Assembly (NCBI GenBank): GCA_934130105.1
Contig: CAKOXL010000004.1
Span: 1-63,681, forward strand
Direction: 5' to 3'
Length of the DNA: 63,681 nt
DNA from: an uncultured Bacilli bacterium
Lineage (GTDB): Bacteria; Bacillota_I; Bacilli_A; RF39; UBA660
Under the pieces are notes generated by a model that was not told the DNA's origin, searched no databases, and saw only the letters and a program-made list of their open reading frames with translations. Position 1 is the stretch's first letter, and the number at the start of each line of letters is the position of its first letter. A program made the position numbers and the translations under genes. This document shows, in pieces, positions 43,078 through 52,267 of the stretch.

Positions 43078-43812
43078 TTAACTCCTATCTATAACTGAGA
43101 CAAATCTAATGTTATCGTATGATGATGTTTTTACTTTTAGTATTTTGTTAAGACCTAATGAATCTTCTGTTACTTCAACTACTTCTCCTACATATATTCC
43201 AGCTGGATAAATGCCACCTAAGCCATCAGTATAAACAATAGCGCCAATATCTATATCACTTGTTTTTAAAACGTTATTTACTTTAAGTACATTTTCTTTT
43301 TCTAAATAGGCATCAATTATCCCATGTGCTTCAGTATTAGGTGTTTTGATAGTAACTGATACTTTCATATCATTATTATTGGTAGTTAATAATTTAACTG
43401 TACTATTTGAATAAGTGGTTTTAGTTACTCTACCAATTAAACTATCATTGGACACTACGGCCATATCACTTTTTATACCGTCTTTTTCACCTTTATCAAT
43501 AGTTATTTCTTGGTACCAATTTGTATCTCTTTTTATTACACTAGCTTGAATAAATTTATAGCTAGATTCATTAAGATTTAGCATCTGTTTTAATTCGTTT
43601 AATTCTAGCTCTAATTCTTTATTGATACCGTCATTAACATTATCAAGTTCAAAATTAGTTGGTATTAATTTTTTTTCAATATAGCCACCTATTTCATGAG
43701 ATATTTTTTCTATTTTTGAATAATTTTTATTTGAATAAAAAATGCAAATTAAAATAAAAACAAAAGTAACACTAATAAGCAATATATACTTCTTTATTTT
43801 CACTTTATTCAT
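43078..43812 (-). CDS. mreC: Rod shape-determining protein MreC
   Basis: The 244-residue protein has an N-terminal membrane helix (about 8-26), a coiled coil (about 55-80) and the tandem beta-barrel MreC domain. ASVIKRDTNWYQEITIDKG-EKDGIKSDMAVV (about 90-122) and GAIVYTDGLGGIYPAGIYVG are characteristic. MreC scaffolds the elongasome outside the membrane. mreB is not in the window (in Bacillus it precedes mreC), which suggests a reduced or split cluster. Confidence 0.92.
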   Translation of the reverse strand: MNKVKIKKYILLISVTFVFILICIFYSNKNYSKIEKISHEIGGYIEKKLIPTNFELDNVNDGINKELELELNELKQMLNLNESSYKFIQASVIKRDTNWYQEITIDKGEKDGIKSDMAVVSNDSLIGRVTKTTYSNSTVKLLTTNNNDMKVSVTIKTPNTEAHGIIDAYLEKENVLKVNNVLKTSDIDIGAIVYTDGLGGIYPAGIYVGEVVEVTEDSLGLNKILKVKTSSYDNIRFVSVIDRS

Positions 43813-43822
43813 AATAAGCCTC

Positions 43823-44506
43823 TTACATATTTATTATTTTTCCATCCTCATAAAAACTATAATAATTATCCCCACCAATAATAATATGATCGACAATAGG
43901 AATGCCATTAATATTACCTAGTTCAACTAATGAGCGTGTAAGTCTTATATCTTCCTTACTAGGTGTAACATCACCACTTGGATGATTATGAACGCAAATG
44001 ATTCCTGATGCACTATACAAATAAGCATTTTTAAATACTTCCCTAGGATGAACTATACTTTTATTTACTGTTCCCATAAATAATAATTTCCTTTCTATTA
44101 GTTCCTGCTTTGAATTAAGGTATAGACAATAAAAATACTCTTGGTTTTTTCCAAGTAAATCATACTTCATGTAATTACATATCTTATCAGAAGAATTTAG
44201 TACTAAGCGCTTAGAAAAATTATTGTTAATATATATCCTCTTTCCTAGTTCAACTACACTTAATATAGTTATAGCCTGTACTTCACCAATTCCTTTTATC
44301 TTTTTTAATTGTTCTACTGTTACATCTTTTAATTTTTCTATACCAAATTCTTTTATAATATCCTGTGCTATATCTTTTACTGAATTTTTGTAATTACCAC
44401 TTTTTAAAATAATAGCTAATAATTCTTCGTTTGATAAACTCTCTTTACCATAGTTTAATAATCGTTCCCTTGGCCTTTCTAATAATGCTAAATCTTTTAT
44501 TTTCAT
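43823..44506 (-). CDS. radC: RadC family JAB/MPN protein
   Basis: 227 residues with an N-terminal helix-hairpin-helix part (GIGEVQAITIL, about 68-78) and a C-terminal JAB domain with metal ligands in GIICVHNHPSGDVTPSKED (about 168-186: HxH...D). It is a predicted zinc-dependent protein linked to DNA metabolism, biochemical role uncertain. It sits next to mreC as in Bacillus (ysxA). Confidence 0.93.
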   Translation of the reverse strand: MKIKDLALLERPRERLLNYGKESLSNEELLAIILKSGNYKNSVKDIAQDIIKEFGIEKLKDVTVEQLKKIKGIGEVQAITILSVVELGKRIYINNNFSKRLVLNSSDKICNYMKYDLLGKNQEYFYCLYLNSKQELIERKLLFMGTVNKSIVHPREVFKNAYLYSASGIICVHNHPSGDVTPSKEDIRLTRSLVELGNINGIPIVDHIIIGGDNYYSFYEDGKIINM

Positions 44507-44548
44507 ACTACCACCTATAAGTATTATTTATAATAATTTATAAATTAC

Positions 44549-45001
44549 TTAAGGATTTAAAATAATTTCATCATATGTAGCTAACACGGTTTTTAAAACA
44601 GAATTAATTTCAGTTAAATTTTTACTTGCTTCTAACAAAATATCGTATTGATTTAATTGACTGATAAAATCATTGTTATCTAAATAGCCTGATTTGATAT
44701 AAATATCTACTCCTTTTTCCTTATACATTGATTGAATATTTTTAGCTACATCACTATTTGCAGTCATTCCAATGTATGAATAGTATTTTTCTCCCTCCTT
44801 AATGGTTATTTTTTCACTTATACCGTTAATTGCTTTTTCACTTGCTTCTTTGTTTGTATAAGCACCACATTGTAAGTAGTAGATATTGGTATCATCGTTA
44901 AATGCGAGATTTAGTGCGCCATACTGATTGAAAATAAAAGATGCACAAAGGTATCCCAGTAATACTGCACAAATAACTGGTATTATAATATTCATTTTCA
45001 T
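44549..45001 (-). CDS. Membrane-anchored SPOR-domain-like protein
   Basis: About 150 residues: an N-terminal membrane helix (about 3-23), then a SPOR-like repeat region with NIYYLQCGAYTNKEASEKAI (about 42-61) and KYYSYIGMTANSDVAKNI. SPOR domains bind denuded peptidoglycan at division sites. A helical tail follows. ATG at 45001 behind GGTGATG; the frame's first ATG at 45031 has no site. It lies upstream of radC. Confidence 0.72.
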   Translation of the reverse strand: MKMNIIIPVICAVLLGYLCASFIFNQYGALNLAFNDDTNIYYLQCGAYTNKEASEKAINGISEKITIKEGEKYYSYIGMTANSDVAKNIQSMYKEKGVDIYIKSGYLDNNDFISQLNQYDILLEASKNLTEINSVLKTVLATYDEIILNP

Positions 45002-45047
45002 GTCATCACCATTATTAGTATAAATTAACAAATATTAAAAAAATGTC

Positions 45048-45073
45048 GAAAAAAAGAAAACATTTCTGTTTTC
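45048..45073 (-). terminator. Terminator of proS
   Basis: GAAAACA (45056-45062) pairs with TGTTTTC (45067-45073), followed on the minus strand by TTTTTTTC. It starts 24 bases after the proS stop. Confidence 0.75.
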
Positions 45074-45096
45074 CTTAATCTTTTTATATTATATTT

Positions 45097-46530
45097 TTAG
45101 TACTGTTTACCCCAGTATACTAAGTGTTTAGCATCGTTTCCACAAACCAAACATTTACCATTATTATCATCGCCATCAAATGGAATGCATCTTGAAGTAA
45201 TACCAGTTTCTTCTTTTATTTTATCTTCGCAAGAACGATTTCCACACCAGTAAGCTTTAATAAAGCCATTTTCTTTTTCAGATAATTTTTTCATCTCATC
45301 TAATGTTGATACTGAATGAGTCATAGAGTCACGTCTTATTTTAGCTCTTAAATACATACTATTTTGAATTTCTAATAGTAATTTAATGATTTCTTCTACT
45401 ATATTATCTAAAGATACTTCCATTTTTTCTAAAGTATCACGTCTTACTAAAACACATTTATTTTCAGCTAGATCTCTTGGGCCTATTTCAATACGAACAG
45501 GAACACCTCTCATTTCAGCTTCTGCAAATCTAAAACCAGGAGATTTTTCTGATAAATCAATACTACAAGTAATACCTTCTAATTTTAGTGATTTAGCAAT
45601 ATCATAACTCTTATCAATTACTTCAGTATTATTTTTACCAATTGGAATGATTGTTACTTTAGTAGGTGCGATATTAGGAGGTAATACTAATCCATGATCA
45701 TCACTATGAGTCATAATCATTGCTCCAATAATACGAGTAGTCATTCCCCATGAAGTTTGATACATATATTTTTCTTTATTATCGCGATCCATAAATGTCA
45801 TATTAAAAGCTCGAGCAAAATTATCGCCAAAATAATGACTAGTTCCTGATTGTAAAGCTATACCATTATACATCAAAGCTTCAATTGTATAAGTATTTTC
45901 AGCTCCAGCAAATTTTTCTTTTTCGGTTTTTTCACCTTTTACAACAGGGATTGCTAAAATATCTTCACAAAAATCAGCATAGATATTTAACATTTTTAAA
46001 GTTTCTTCTTTTGCTTCTTCACTAGTAGCATGAACAGTATGACCTTCTTGCCATAAAAATTCACGGCTTCTTAAAAAAGGACGGGTTGTTTTTTCCCAAC
46101 GTACTACACTACACCACTGATTATAAAGTTTTGGTAAATCACGATAGCTTTTTATCGTATTAGCATAATGATCACAGAATAATGTTTCACTAGTAGGTCT
46201 TACACATAATCTTTCAGCTAACTCTTCACTACCACCATGTGTTACCCAAGCAACTTCTGGTGCAAATCCTTCTACATGGTCCTTTTCTTTTTGTAATAGT
46301 GATTCTGGAATAAACATTGGCATATATACATTTTGATGGCCGGTTTCTTTAAATTTTTTATCTAATTCCTTTTGAATATTTTCCCATATAGCATAACCAT
46401 AAGGTCTAATAATCATACATCCTTTTACACTTGAGTAGTCAATTAATTCTGCTTTTTTACAAATGTCAGTATACCATTTAGCAAAATCAACATCACGACT
46501 AGTTATTTCTTTTAACTCTTTTTCTTCCAT
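45097..46530 (-). CDS. proS: Prolyl-tRNA synthetase (short, archaeal/eukaryotic-like type)
   Basis: The 477-residue class II synthetase lacks the editing insertion found in the long bacterial form. Motifs: RPTSETLF (about 152-159), the motif 2 loop RWEKTTRPFLRSREFLWQEGHT (split: RWEKTTRPFL and REFLWQEGHT), motif 3 in SDDHGLVLPP, and the C-terminal zinc-binding-like domain with CGNRSCEDKIKEETG...CLVCG. It charges tRNA-Pro. The ProS-type-3 form is common in Mollicutes-related and other Bacillota lineages. Confidence 0.96.
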   Translation of the reverse strand: MEEKELKEITSRDVDFAKWYTDICKKAELIDYSSVKGCMIIRPYGYAIWENIQKELDKKFKETGHQNVYMPMFIPESLLQKEKDHVEGFAPEVAWVTHGGSEELAERLCVRPTSETLFCDHYANTIKSYRDLPKLYNQWCSVVRWEKTTRPFLRSREFLWQEGHTVHATSEEAKEETLKMLNIYADFCEDILAIPVVKGEKTEKEKFAGAENTYTIEALMYNGIALQSGTSHYFGDNFARAFNMTFMDRDNKEKYMYQTSWGMTTRIIGAMIMTHSDDHGLVLPPNIAPTKVTIIPIGKNNTEVIDKSYDIAKSLKLEGITCSIDLSEKSPGFRFAEAEMRGVPVRIEIGPRDLAENKCVLVRRDTLEKMEVSLDNIVEEIIKLLLEIQNSMYLRAKIRRDSMTHSVSTLDEMKKLSEKENGFIKAYWCGNRSCEDKIKEETGITSRCIPFDGDDNNGKCLVCGNDAKHLVYWGKQY

Positions 46531-46726
46531 AATTTCACTTCCTAGTAAGATTATACAGTAATTTCTTAAAAATTAAAACAAAAATAGGAAATTAAATTGG
46601 TATTTTATAGTAGTTTTTAAAAATAGTAAACTACCTCTAATATTATTACTGTTTTTACTTATATCTGTATTAAGATAATGACTCGCTAAGTTATAACTAC
46701 ATATATTATGGTGGAGAAGTGATTAT

Positions 46727-48595
46727 ATGGAAATAATAGATAGTCAAAGTGTAAAGGTATTTACTAGCCAAGATTTAAAGGAAGCATTAGAAAATGATAA
46801 TGGTTATTTAAATATATATTTAGCTAATGATATTACTTTAGAAAGTGGAATTACATTAAATTCAAATAAGGAAAAAATTATAATTGATGGTACTAAAGAT
46901 AATAAGTATACTTTAACTGGTATGAATAGTGTAGAGGTGGCTGATACTATCGTAGCAACTTCATCCAATAAAGAAATTGTAGTAAGAAATATGAATATTA
47001 GTTATACAAATACTTATGGTGTAGTTTATGTACCATTAGATACTAATTATGCTGGTATTTTAACTACTTATGATAGTACTAATTTTAAAGGTACACGACT
47101 AGCTTATAATCCTTATGGAAAAGTTAAAATAGTAGATAGTTATATCGTAATTGAAGAAACCAATGGCGTAGCATCTCTTGAAGTATGTATGGGTAATTAC
47201 GTAATTATTGGTGGTAAGACTACGGTAACTAGTAGTAGCACTAATGGTTCATTATTCTATTTTAGAAATAATTTAAGTCCTTCTATTGTTTTCTTGTGTC
47301 AAAGTGATGTTAGTCTTTCAACAGATACCAAAGAGTTTATGACTGGTACTAATAGATTAAATTTTACTATTTTACATGATACAAAAGTAAATATTGTAAC
47401 GGCAAATGGTTTTATTTCTAATCCCGTATATGGTACTAATAATGTTTTAATAGATGAAAGGGCTACTCTTGTTTTAATTCAAAAATCTCATCAAAGAGTT
47501 CCTATGTGGTCAGTTTTTGGTAACTTTGTGATGAAAAAGGGTTCTAATTTAGAAATTATTAATTCTTATGAAAATACACCAGCTGATAATTATAATCTCC
47601 ACTTTAAAGGTAGTAGTTGCAAACTTATTTTAGATAATCCTAATTCCGTAATTTTGTATAGTAAAAATGCCAATATTTTTTATGCAAATAATCAAGTAGA
47701 ATATCAAATTAAATGTAAGAAAATTAACTTATGGAGTAGTTCAAAAACTTTAACTAGCGCAGGTGATATTAATGATTTACCTCTATATTCTTGGTACAAA
47801 GATGATGATCTAATTGAAATTAATGGTACATTTGATTCTACTACTACATCAATTACTAGTCATAATTTAACAGAAGAAGAACTAACAAACTTACCAGAAT
47901 TAAGTAATTTTCTTTTCCAATCTAAGAAGCAATTATCAATTGGTGATGCAGTAATAAATGTTCATCCTATTAATGCTAGTAAAAATAAGATAAGTGGTCA
48001 TACGACAAGCATGGCTGATGTTTTAATAAAATATAATGATGTTTTTCAAATTGTTGCAGCTGATAGTGATGGACTTTTTGAATATAGTATTACTGATATA
48101 ATAACAGATGGTACTGAAATTGAAATTATTTCTAATGTTTCTAGTAGTTTTATTTATGGTACTCGTAAAATAACTTCACCGTTTGAGGGTGAGTTATCAA
48201 TAATTAATGCTACCAAAGTGTTTACATTTTCTTTAGTTCCTCTAGCTACTAGTCCTACTATTTTTCCAAAAACTAATGATTTAACTATTAATGTTGTTGA
48301 TAGTAGAACAACTAGTTCTAATTGGAAAATCTATGCTTATATTAAGACGCCACCAACTAGTCAGGCTGGTTATGTTTTAAACGATGCACTGATATTTAAG
48401 AATTTTGAAGATGAAAATATTGTTTTAGATGAAAATCCAAAAGTAGTATTTAATGGTGTTGATAGTGGTGGAGTTGTTGAAAATAATATTATCAATTGGT
48501 CTAAAGAAAAAGGGCCTCTTTTAGATTTAACCAATGAATTTTTAGAAGCCAATGAAGAATATTTTGTTGAAATTTATTTTATACTTGAAGAATAA
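46727..48595 (+). CDS. Repetitive beta-helix (pectate-lyase-like adhesive) protein
   Basis: 622 residues, no signal peptide or membrane helix. The N-terminal half has the look of a right-handed parallel beta-helix (recurrent short strands such as IYLANDITLESGITL, KIIIDGT, EIVVRNMNISYTN, KVKIVDSYIVIE). The C-terminal half (about 420-620) looks like two Ig-like beta domains, ending in a segment rich in acidic residues. This resembles pectate-lyase-like adhesive proteins. A sorting signal is missing, so it is either cytoplasmic, exported by another route, or mis-started; the GGAGAAGTGA site supports the start used. It is convergent with DGR target copy C. Confidence 0.65.
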   Translation: MEIIDSQSVKVFTSQDLKEALENDNGYLNIYLANDITLESGITLNSNKEKIIIDGTKDNKYTLTGMNSVEVADTIVATSSNKEIVVRNMNISYTNTYGVVYVPLDTNYAGILTTYDSTNFKGTRLAYNPYGKVKIVDSYIVIEETNGVASLEVCMGNYVIIGGKTTVTSSSTNGSLFYFRNNLSPSIVFLCQSDVSLSTDTKEFMTGTNRLNFTILHDTKVNIVTANGFISNPVYGTNNVLIDERATLVLIQKSHQRVPMWSVFGNFVMKKGSNLEIINSYENTPADNYNLHFKGSSCKLILDNPNSVILYSKNANIFYANNQVEYQIKCKKINLWSSSKTLTSAGDINDLPLYSWYKDDDLIEINGTFDSTTTSITSHNLTEEELTNLPELSNFLFQSKKQLSIGDAVINVHPINASKNKISGHTTSMADVLIKYNDVFQIVAADSDGLFEYSITDIITDGTEIEIISNVSSSFIYGTRKITSPFEGELSIINATKVFTFSLVPLATSPTIFPKTNDLTINVVDSRTTSSNWKIYAYIKTPPTSQAGYVLNDALIFKNFEDENIVLDENPKVVFNGVDSGGVVENNIINWSKEKGPLLDLTNEFLEANEEYFVEIYFILEE

Positions 48596-48613
48596 GTATA
48601 TGTTTAAAAAATT

Positions 48614-48656
48614 AAAAAACCAATTTTAAGGAACAAAACTTAAGATTGGTTTTTTT
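48614..48656. terminator. Bidirectional terminator between the beta-helix gene and target copy C
   Basis: The arms around ACCAATTTTAAG (to 48630) and CTTAAGATTGGT (from 48639) pair with one mismatch and extend into A/T runs on both sides. It separates two convergent genes and also lies about 40 bases downstream of variable repeat C. Confidence 0.82.
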
Positions 48657-48687
48657 ATATATTTTTAATTTATCAGAGTATATAAAA

Positions 48688-50589
48688 TTATGGTGCTAAG
48701 ACAATACGGAATGAAAATGAGGCATGCATGCCACCTGTATGGTGGACGAATGCAAAAGAACCAGCTTCAGTGCCATGGTTCCAATCGCAACCACGTGCGA
48801 ACCAAGAGTTAGAAGAAAAAGCAAAGTAAGCATAATTTTTGTACCAACTAGATTTATATTTAGGACCACCATCTGGATCTAATTCACTACCAAATGGTCC
48901 CATCTCTCCTGTTGCATCTCCTAATATTTTATTATTATAATTTGTATTTACAGTTGATGTATATTTGTCCCAGTATTTTGAATAAGTGCTATCGCTAAAG
49001 AAATTAGGATATAAACTGGTTATACCACTTGCTCATCCTACTGTTTGATCTCCAGTAGCGTAACCCATTACATACTCCCATGCGCCACCACTCATATCAT
49101 ATATTCCACTATAATTACCAGTTGTTGATGAAACATTAGAATTATTATTAAAATAATTAACGGTATATGTTCCATCAACACCTAAACTAGTTGACTCTAC
49201 TCTATTACCTTCTATACTTATTCCGCTATTATATCCTAAGGTTGGTTCTATAGTGGCGGAATATCCAGTTATATAACTTGAGTTATTATTTATTCTTACA
49301 CTTGATTGGCTACCATAAGCTGAATGCTGTAAATAAGCTACTGCTCCCCATTCGGTATTTTTCATCATATGACTATCTAAATTTCTTTTGTAATCATAAC
49401 TATTTTTAAATGCGTTTCCAGCAGTTATATTTCGCCAACTATATACATTGGGTTTTATTATAATTTTACTTGTATCTACACTATTTACTTGTGAAGCTTC
49501 AGTTGTAGTCGCACCATCATATCCTGTTTCAAACTTTCCTACCCATAAACCATTCGTATCAAAAGCTAAGAATGCTGGATGAGTTAGATATGTTCCTACT
49601 TTAGTTCCAGTAGATGGTGTTGTTTCTTTATTTTCAAATATAATATCTATTGTTTGAGTAGAATCTTCAATACCTGTTAATCCTGTATAAGTTCCTTCAT
49701 TAAATATTTTATATCTATATCTTGGTATCCATACAAAGTATGATTCAATATTATCTTCTGGTATTATTTCACCATCTTGATAAGTAATACTTTCATCTTT
49801 TAAGATAACACTATTAGCCCACTTTTTATCTGAATAACTATACCAAGCTGTTGTAGTATCTGCTTTAGTTACTACTCCTGTATCTGATATTACTACTGGT
49901 ACTAGATTATCAGATATAACTGGATCTGCTCCATTTAAAATAGCTTCTTTATAAGTTTTATCTTGCTCTACTACTTTTCCATTTGCATATACATTTACGG
50001 TTATTATAAATGTCTTATTATTCATATCCCCTTGGGAAAAGTCTGTATCATTATCTATCCACATTCTTAATCTAAAGTTCTTTTCATAATTTGTTGTATT
50101 AGCTGATACTTCTCCTTCATAAATGGTCTTTTCTACTACGCCATCTGGTACTTTAGTATTAGTTTGTGTTAGATTTGAATATTTATCTAGTAGAATCTCT
50201 TCTTCTGTTCCATCTATTTCGGTTAAATATAATTTTACCTTATCTTCATCTAAGGTAGAATCACTCTTTTTTCTTGCTGTTACTTCATATGAAATACTAG
50301 AGTTCATTTCTATTGTTGAAGTTATTTTAAAATCAAATACCTTTCCCTCGCCTGTTTGAAGTTTTCCTTCTTCATCACTTATTGGAAATGCATCAGTTAA
50401 ACTTATACCTTTTCCTATGCCACTTACTTCAGTATACAAGAAGTTTATCTTACCTGTTTTTACGATATTATCAGTTACACCTGTTTTAGAATAAGTAAAT
50501 AGTGAATAGCTTACTCCTACTGTAATTAGTATTAAGCTTAATACTGCTACTAGTGTTAAAAATATTTGTTTCTTTTTATTACTTTTCAT
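48688..50589 (-). pseudogene. DGR target paralogue copy C, interrupted by an in-frame TGA
   Basis: The 634 codons align along their length with copy B. They include the membrane helix, the TasA/camelysin-like N-terminal part, the C-lectin/FGE domain and a terminal variable segment (SSNSWFARGCDWNHGTEAG). At 49033-49035 the GGA (Gly) codon of copy B is TGA, so translation stops at residue 518, before the last 115 residues. No frameshift is present. TGA is a stop elsewhere in this genome, so the full lectin domain is not made unless the stop is read through or the base is an assembly error. It lies downstream of rpe and has its own promoter. Confidence 0.87.
48694..48834 (-). repeat. Variable repeat of copy C (diverged from the local template)
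   Basis: Codon-aligned with the template repeat, it differs at about 16 template-A sites, which scatter over the Asn codons (Tyr, Phe, Asp, His, Val, Ala, Ser), and also at about 21 non-A positions, mostly third positions. The last codons (ATT GTC TTA GCA) no longer match GTC GTT CTC GCT of the template. It was made by A-mutagenesis but not recently from this template. Confidence 0.85.
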
Positions 50590-50679
50590 AAGATAACCTC
50601 CATACTACTTAGTCTTATCTTTTTATATTTTTTTATAAGCCTACATTTACTGTCGTTGATATTATATTATTCTATTAGC

Positions 50680-50708
50680 ATTTTAGCATTCAAATAAATG
50701 CCAGTCAA
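50680..50708 (-). promoter_or_regulatory. Promoter of target copy C with dyad in the spacer
   Basis: -35 TTGACT (50703-50708), 17-base spacer, -10 TAAAAT (50680-50685) on the minus strand. The spacer holds GCATTT-ATTT-GAATGC, the same dyad as in copy A with one mismatch. The leader also conserves AAGATAA/TTATCTT arms flanking the GGAGG ribosome site (50590-50625). Confidence 0.72.
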
Positions 50709-50778
50709 TAAAATAACATTATACCGGTTAACTATTACACTCTTAAATATTAAAACACTATTTTTTTAAATATAATTA

Positions 50779-51414
50779 TTACTTTAATCTTAAATTGTTT
50801 ATGTTTTCTTGAAAGTCATTACTATTCGTTATATAAGATCCTGATACAACCATATCAACATATTTATTTACTTTATTAATTGTAGTGTTGTTAATTCCTC
50901 CATCAACATTTACTATTACCTTTAATTTATTATCTGTAATATACTTTCTAATTTTTTTAAGTTTATCTTCCGTAGTTGGAATAAATTGTTGACCACCATA
51001 TCCAGGAGTAACACTCATAACTAATATTAAGTCAATCATTTCTATATATGGCTTTATTTTATCAAAGTCTGTATCAGGATTAATAGCTAGCCCACATTTT
51101 ATACCATAACTATGAATCATATTTATGTACTTCTCAATATTTTCTAATACTTCTATATGAAATGTAATATACTCACAATTAAGCATTGAAAATTTCTTTA
51201 TATACTTTTCTAATTTATCGGTCATCAAATGAATATCTAACCTTTTTGATGATATCTTACTTATCTTTTTCAATTTGTGAAAAGGTATTTTTTTTCCTTT
51301 TACGAAATTATTATCAATAAAATCAACATGTATATAATCAACATCAGTCATGTTTAATTTTTTTATTGCTGGGATTATTTTTTCACATGATAAGAAAGAC
51401 GCTGATACTTTCAT
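50779..51414 (-). CDS. rpe: Ribulose-phosphate 3-epimerase
   Basis: 211-residue TIM barrel. Markers are the N-terminal ASFLSCE (usually APSIL), YIHVDFIDNNFV (metal-binding His and Asp, about 27-38), LDIHLMT (about 75-81), VMSVTPGYGGQQFIP (about 131-145) and VDGGINNTTI (about 170-179). It interconverts ribulose-5-P and xylulose-5-P. It is the last gene of the priA-to-rpe operon, five bases after rsgA. Confidence 0.93.
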   Translation of the reverse strand: MKVSASFLSCEKIIPAIKKLNMTDVDYIHVDFIDNNFVKGKKIPFHKLKKISKISSKRLDIHLMTDKLEKYIKKFSMLNCEYITFHIEVLENIEKYINMIHSYGIKCGLAINPDTDFDKIKPYIEMIDLILVMSVTPGYGGQQFIPTTEDKLKKIRKYITDNKLKVIVNVDGGINNTTINKVNKYVDMVVSGSYITNSNDFQENINNLRLK

Positions 51415-51419
51415 TTTTA

Positions 51420-52253
51420 CTACCCCCTATTATCTGATATTATTTTTTTATAGTTTTCGTATCTAGTTGGCAATATAGAGCCATTATTTACTGCTTCTAT
51501 AACTTTACATTCTTTTTCTTTTAAGTGCATGCAATCATGATAAGGACAATGATAATTAGAAAATTCTATAAATCCATCTTTTATATCTGATTTAGTTAAG
51601 TCTTCAAAACTAATAGAAGAAAAACCTGGTGTATCTAGTACTTTACCTTTAAATAATTCTATTAATTCTACATGTCTTGTGGTATGTTTTCCTCTACCTA
51701 GTGCTTTAGATATTTCTCCTGTTTCAAGATTTAACTTTTTATCTAATTTATTTATAAGTGAACTTTTTCCAGCACCTGTTTGTCCTGTAAACACTGTTGT
51801 CTTATTTTTAAATAGTCTTTTTATTCTAAATAAATTATTATTGTATAAAACAGTATAACCTATTTTTTGATAATACTTTTTTATTTTTTTAATACTTTTT
51901 AATTCTTCTTTAGTTAATAAATCTTTTTTTGACAAGCAAATTATTGGCTTTATGTGATTAAACTCTAAAATTACTAATAATTTATCCAATAAATTAGAGG
52001 AAAAATCAGGACTTTTGCAACTCGTTACAATTAGAGCTTGATCGATATTACTAACTAGCGGTCTAATTAAAAAGTTTTTTCTAGGTAATATTTCTAAAAT
52101 ATAATTATTTTTATCATCAAATACAACATAATCTCCAACTACTGGCGTAATATTATCATTTCTAAATTTTCCTCTAGAGTGACATTCATAAATATTACCA
52201 TTACAGTTTACAGAATATAAGTTACTAATTATTTTAACGATTTGTCCTTTCAT
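51420..52253 (-). CDS. rsgA: Ribosome small subunit-dependent GTPase A
   Basis: 277 residues: OB fold (about 1-65), circularly permuted GTPase with the order G4 (LSKKDL), G1 (TGQTGAGKSSLINKL, about 157-171), G2/G3 (TTRHVELIE, LDTPGFSSI) and the C-terminal zinc knuckle with HCPYHDCMHLKEKECKV. RsgA checks late 30S assembly. Follows prkC as in Bacillus. Confidence 0.96.
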   Translation of the reverse strand: MKGQIVKIISNLYSVNCNGNIYECHSRGKFRNDNITPVVGDYVVFDDKNNYILEILPRKNFLIRPLVSNIDQALIVTSCKSPDFSSNLLDKLLVILEFNHIKPIICLSKKDLLTKEELKSIKKIKKYYQKIGYTVLYNNNLFRIKRLFKNKTTVFTGQTGAGKSSLINKLDKKLNLETGEISKALGRGKHTTRHVELIELFKGKVLDTPGFSSISFEDLTKSDIKDGFIEFSNYHCPYHDCMHLKEKECKVIEAVNNGSILPTRYENYKKIISDNRG

Positions 52254-52267
52254 ATTTCCTCCAAGAA

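Noticed and set aside
49033..49035. TGA as tryptophan (Mycoplasma-type code) to rescue copy C
   Set aside because: Genes such as the CPBP protease and the APH-like kinase end at TGA, Trp is written TGG throughout, and copy B has Gly at this position. A nonsense change fits better. Selenocysteine is also unlikely: no Cys counterpart in copy B.
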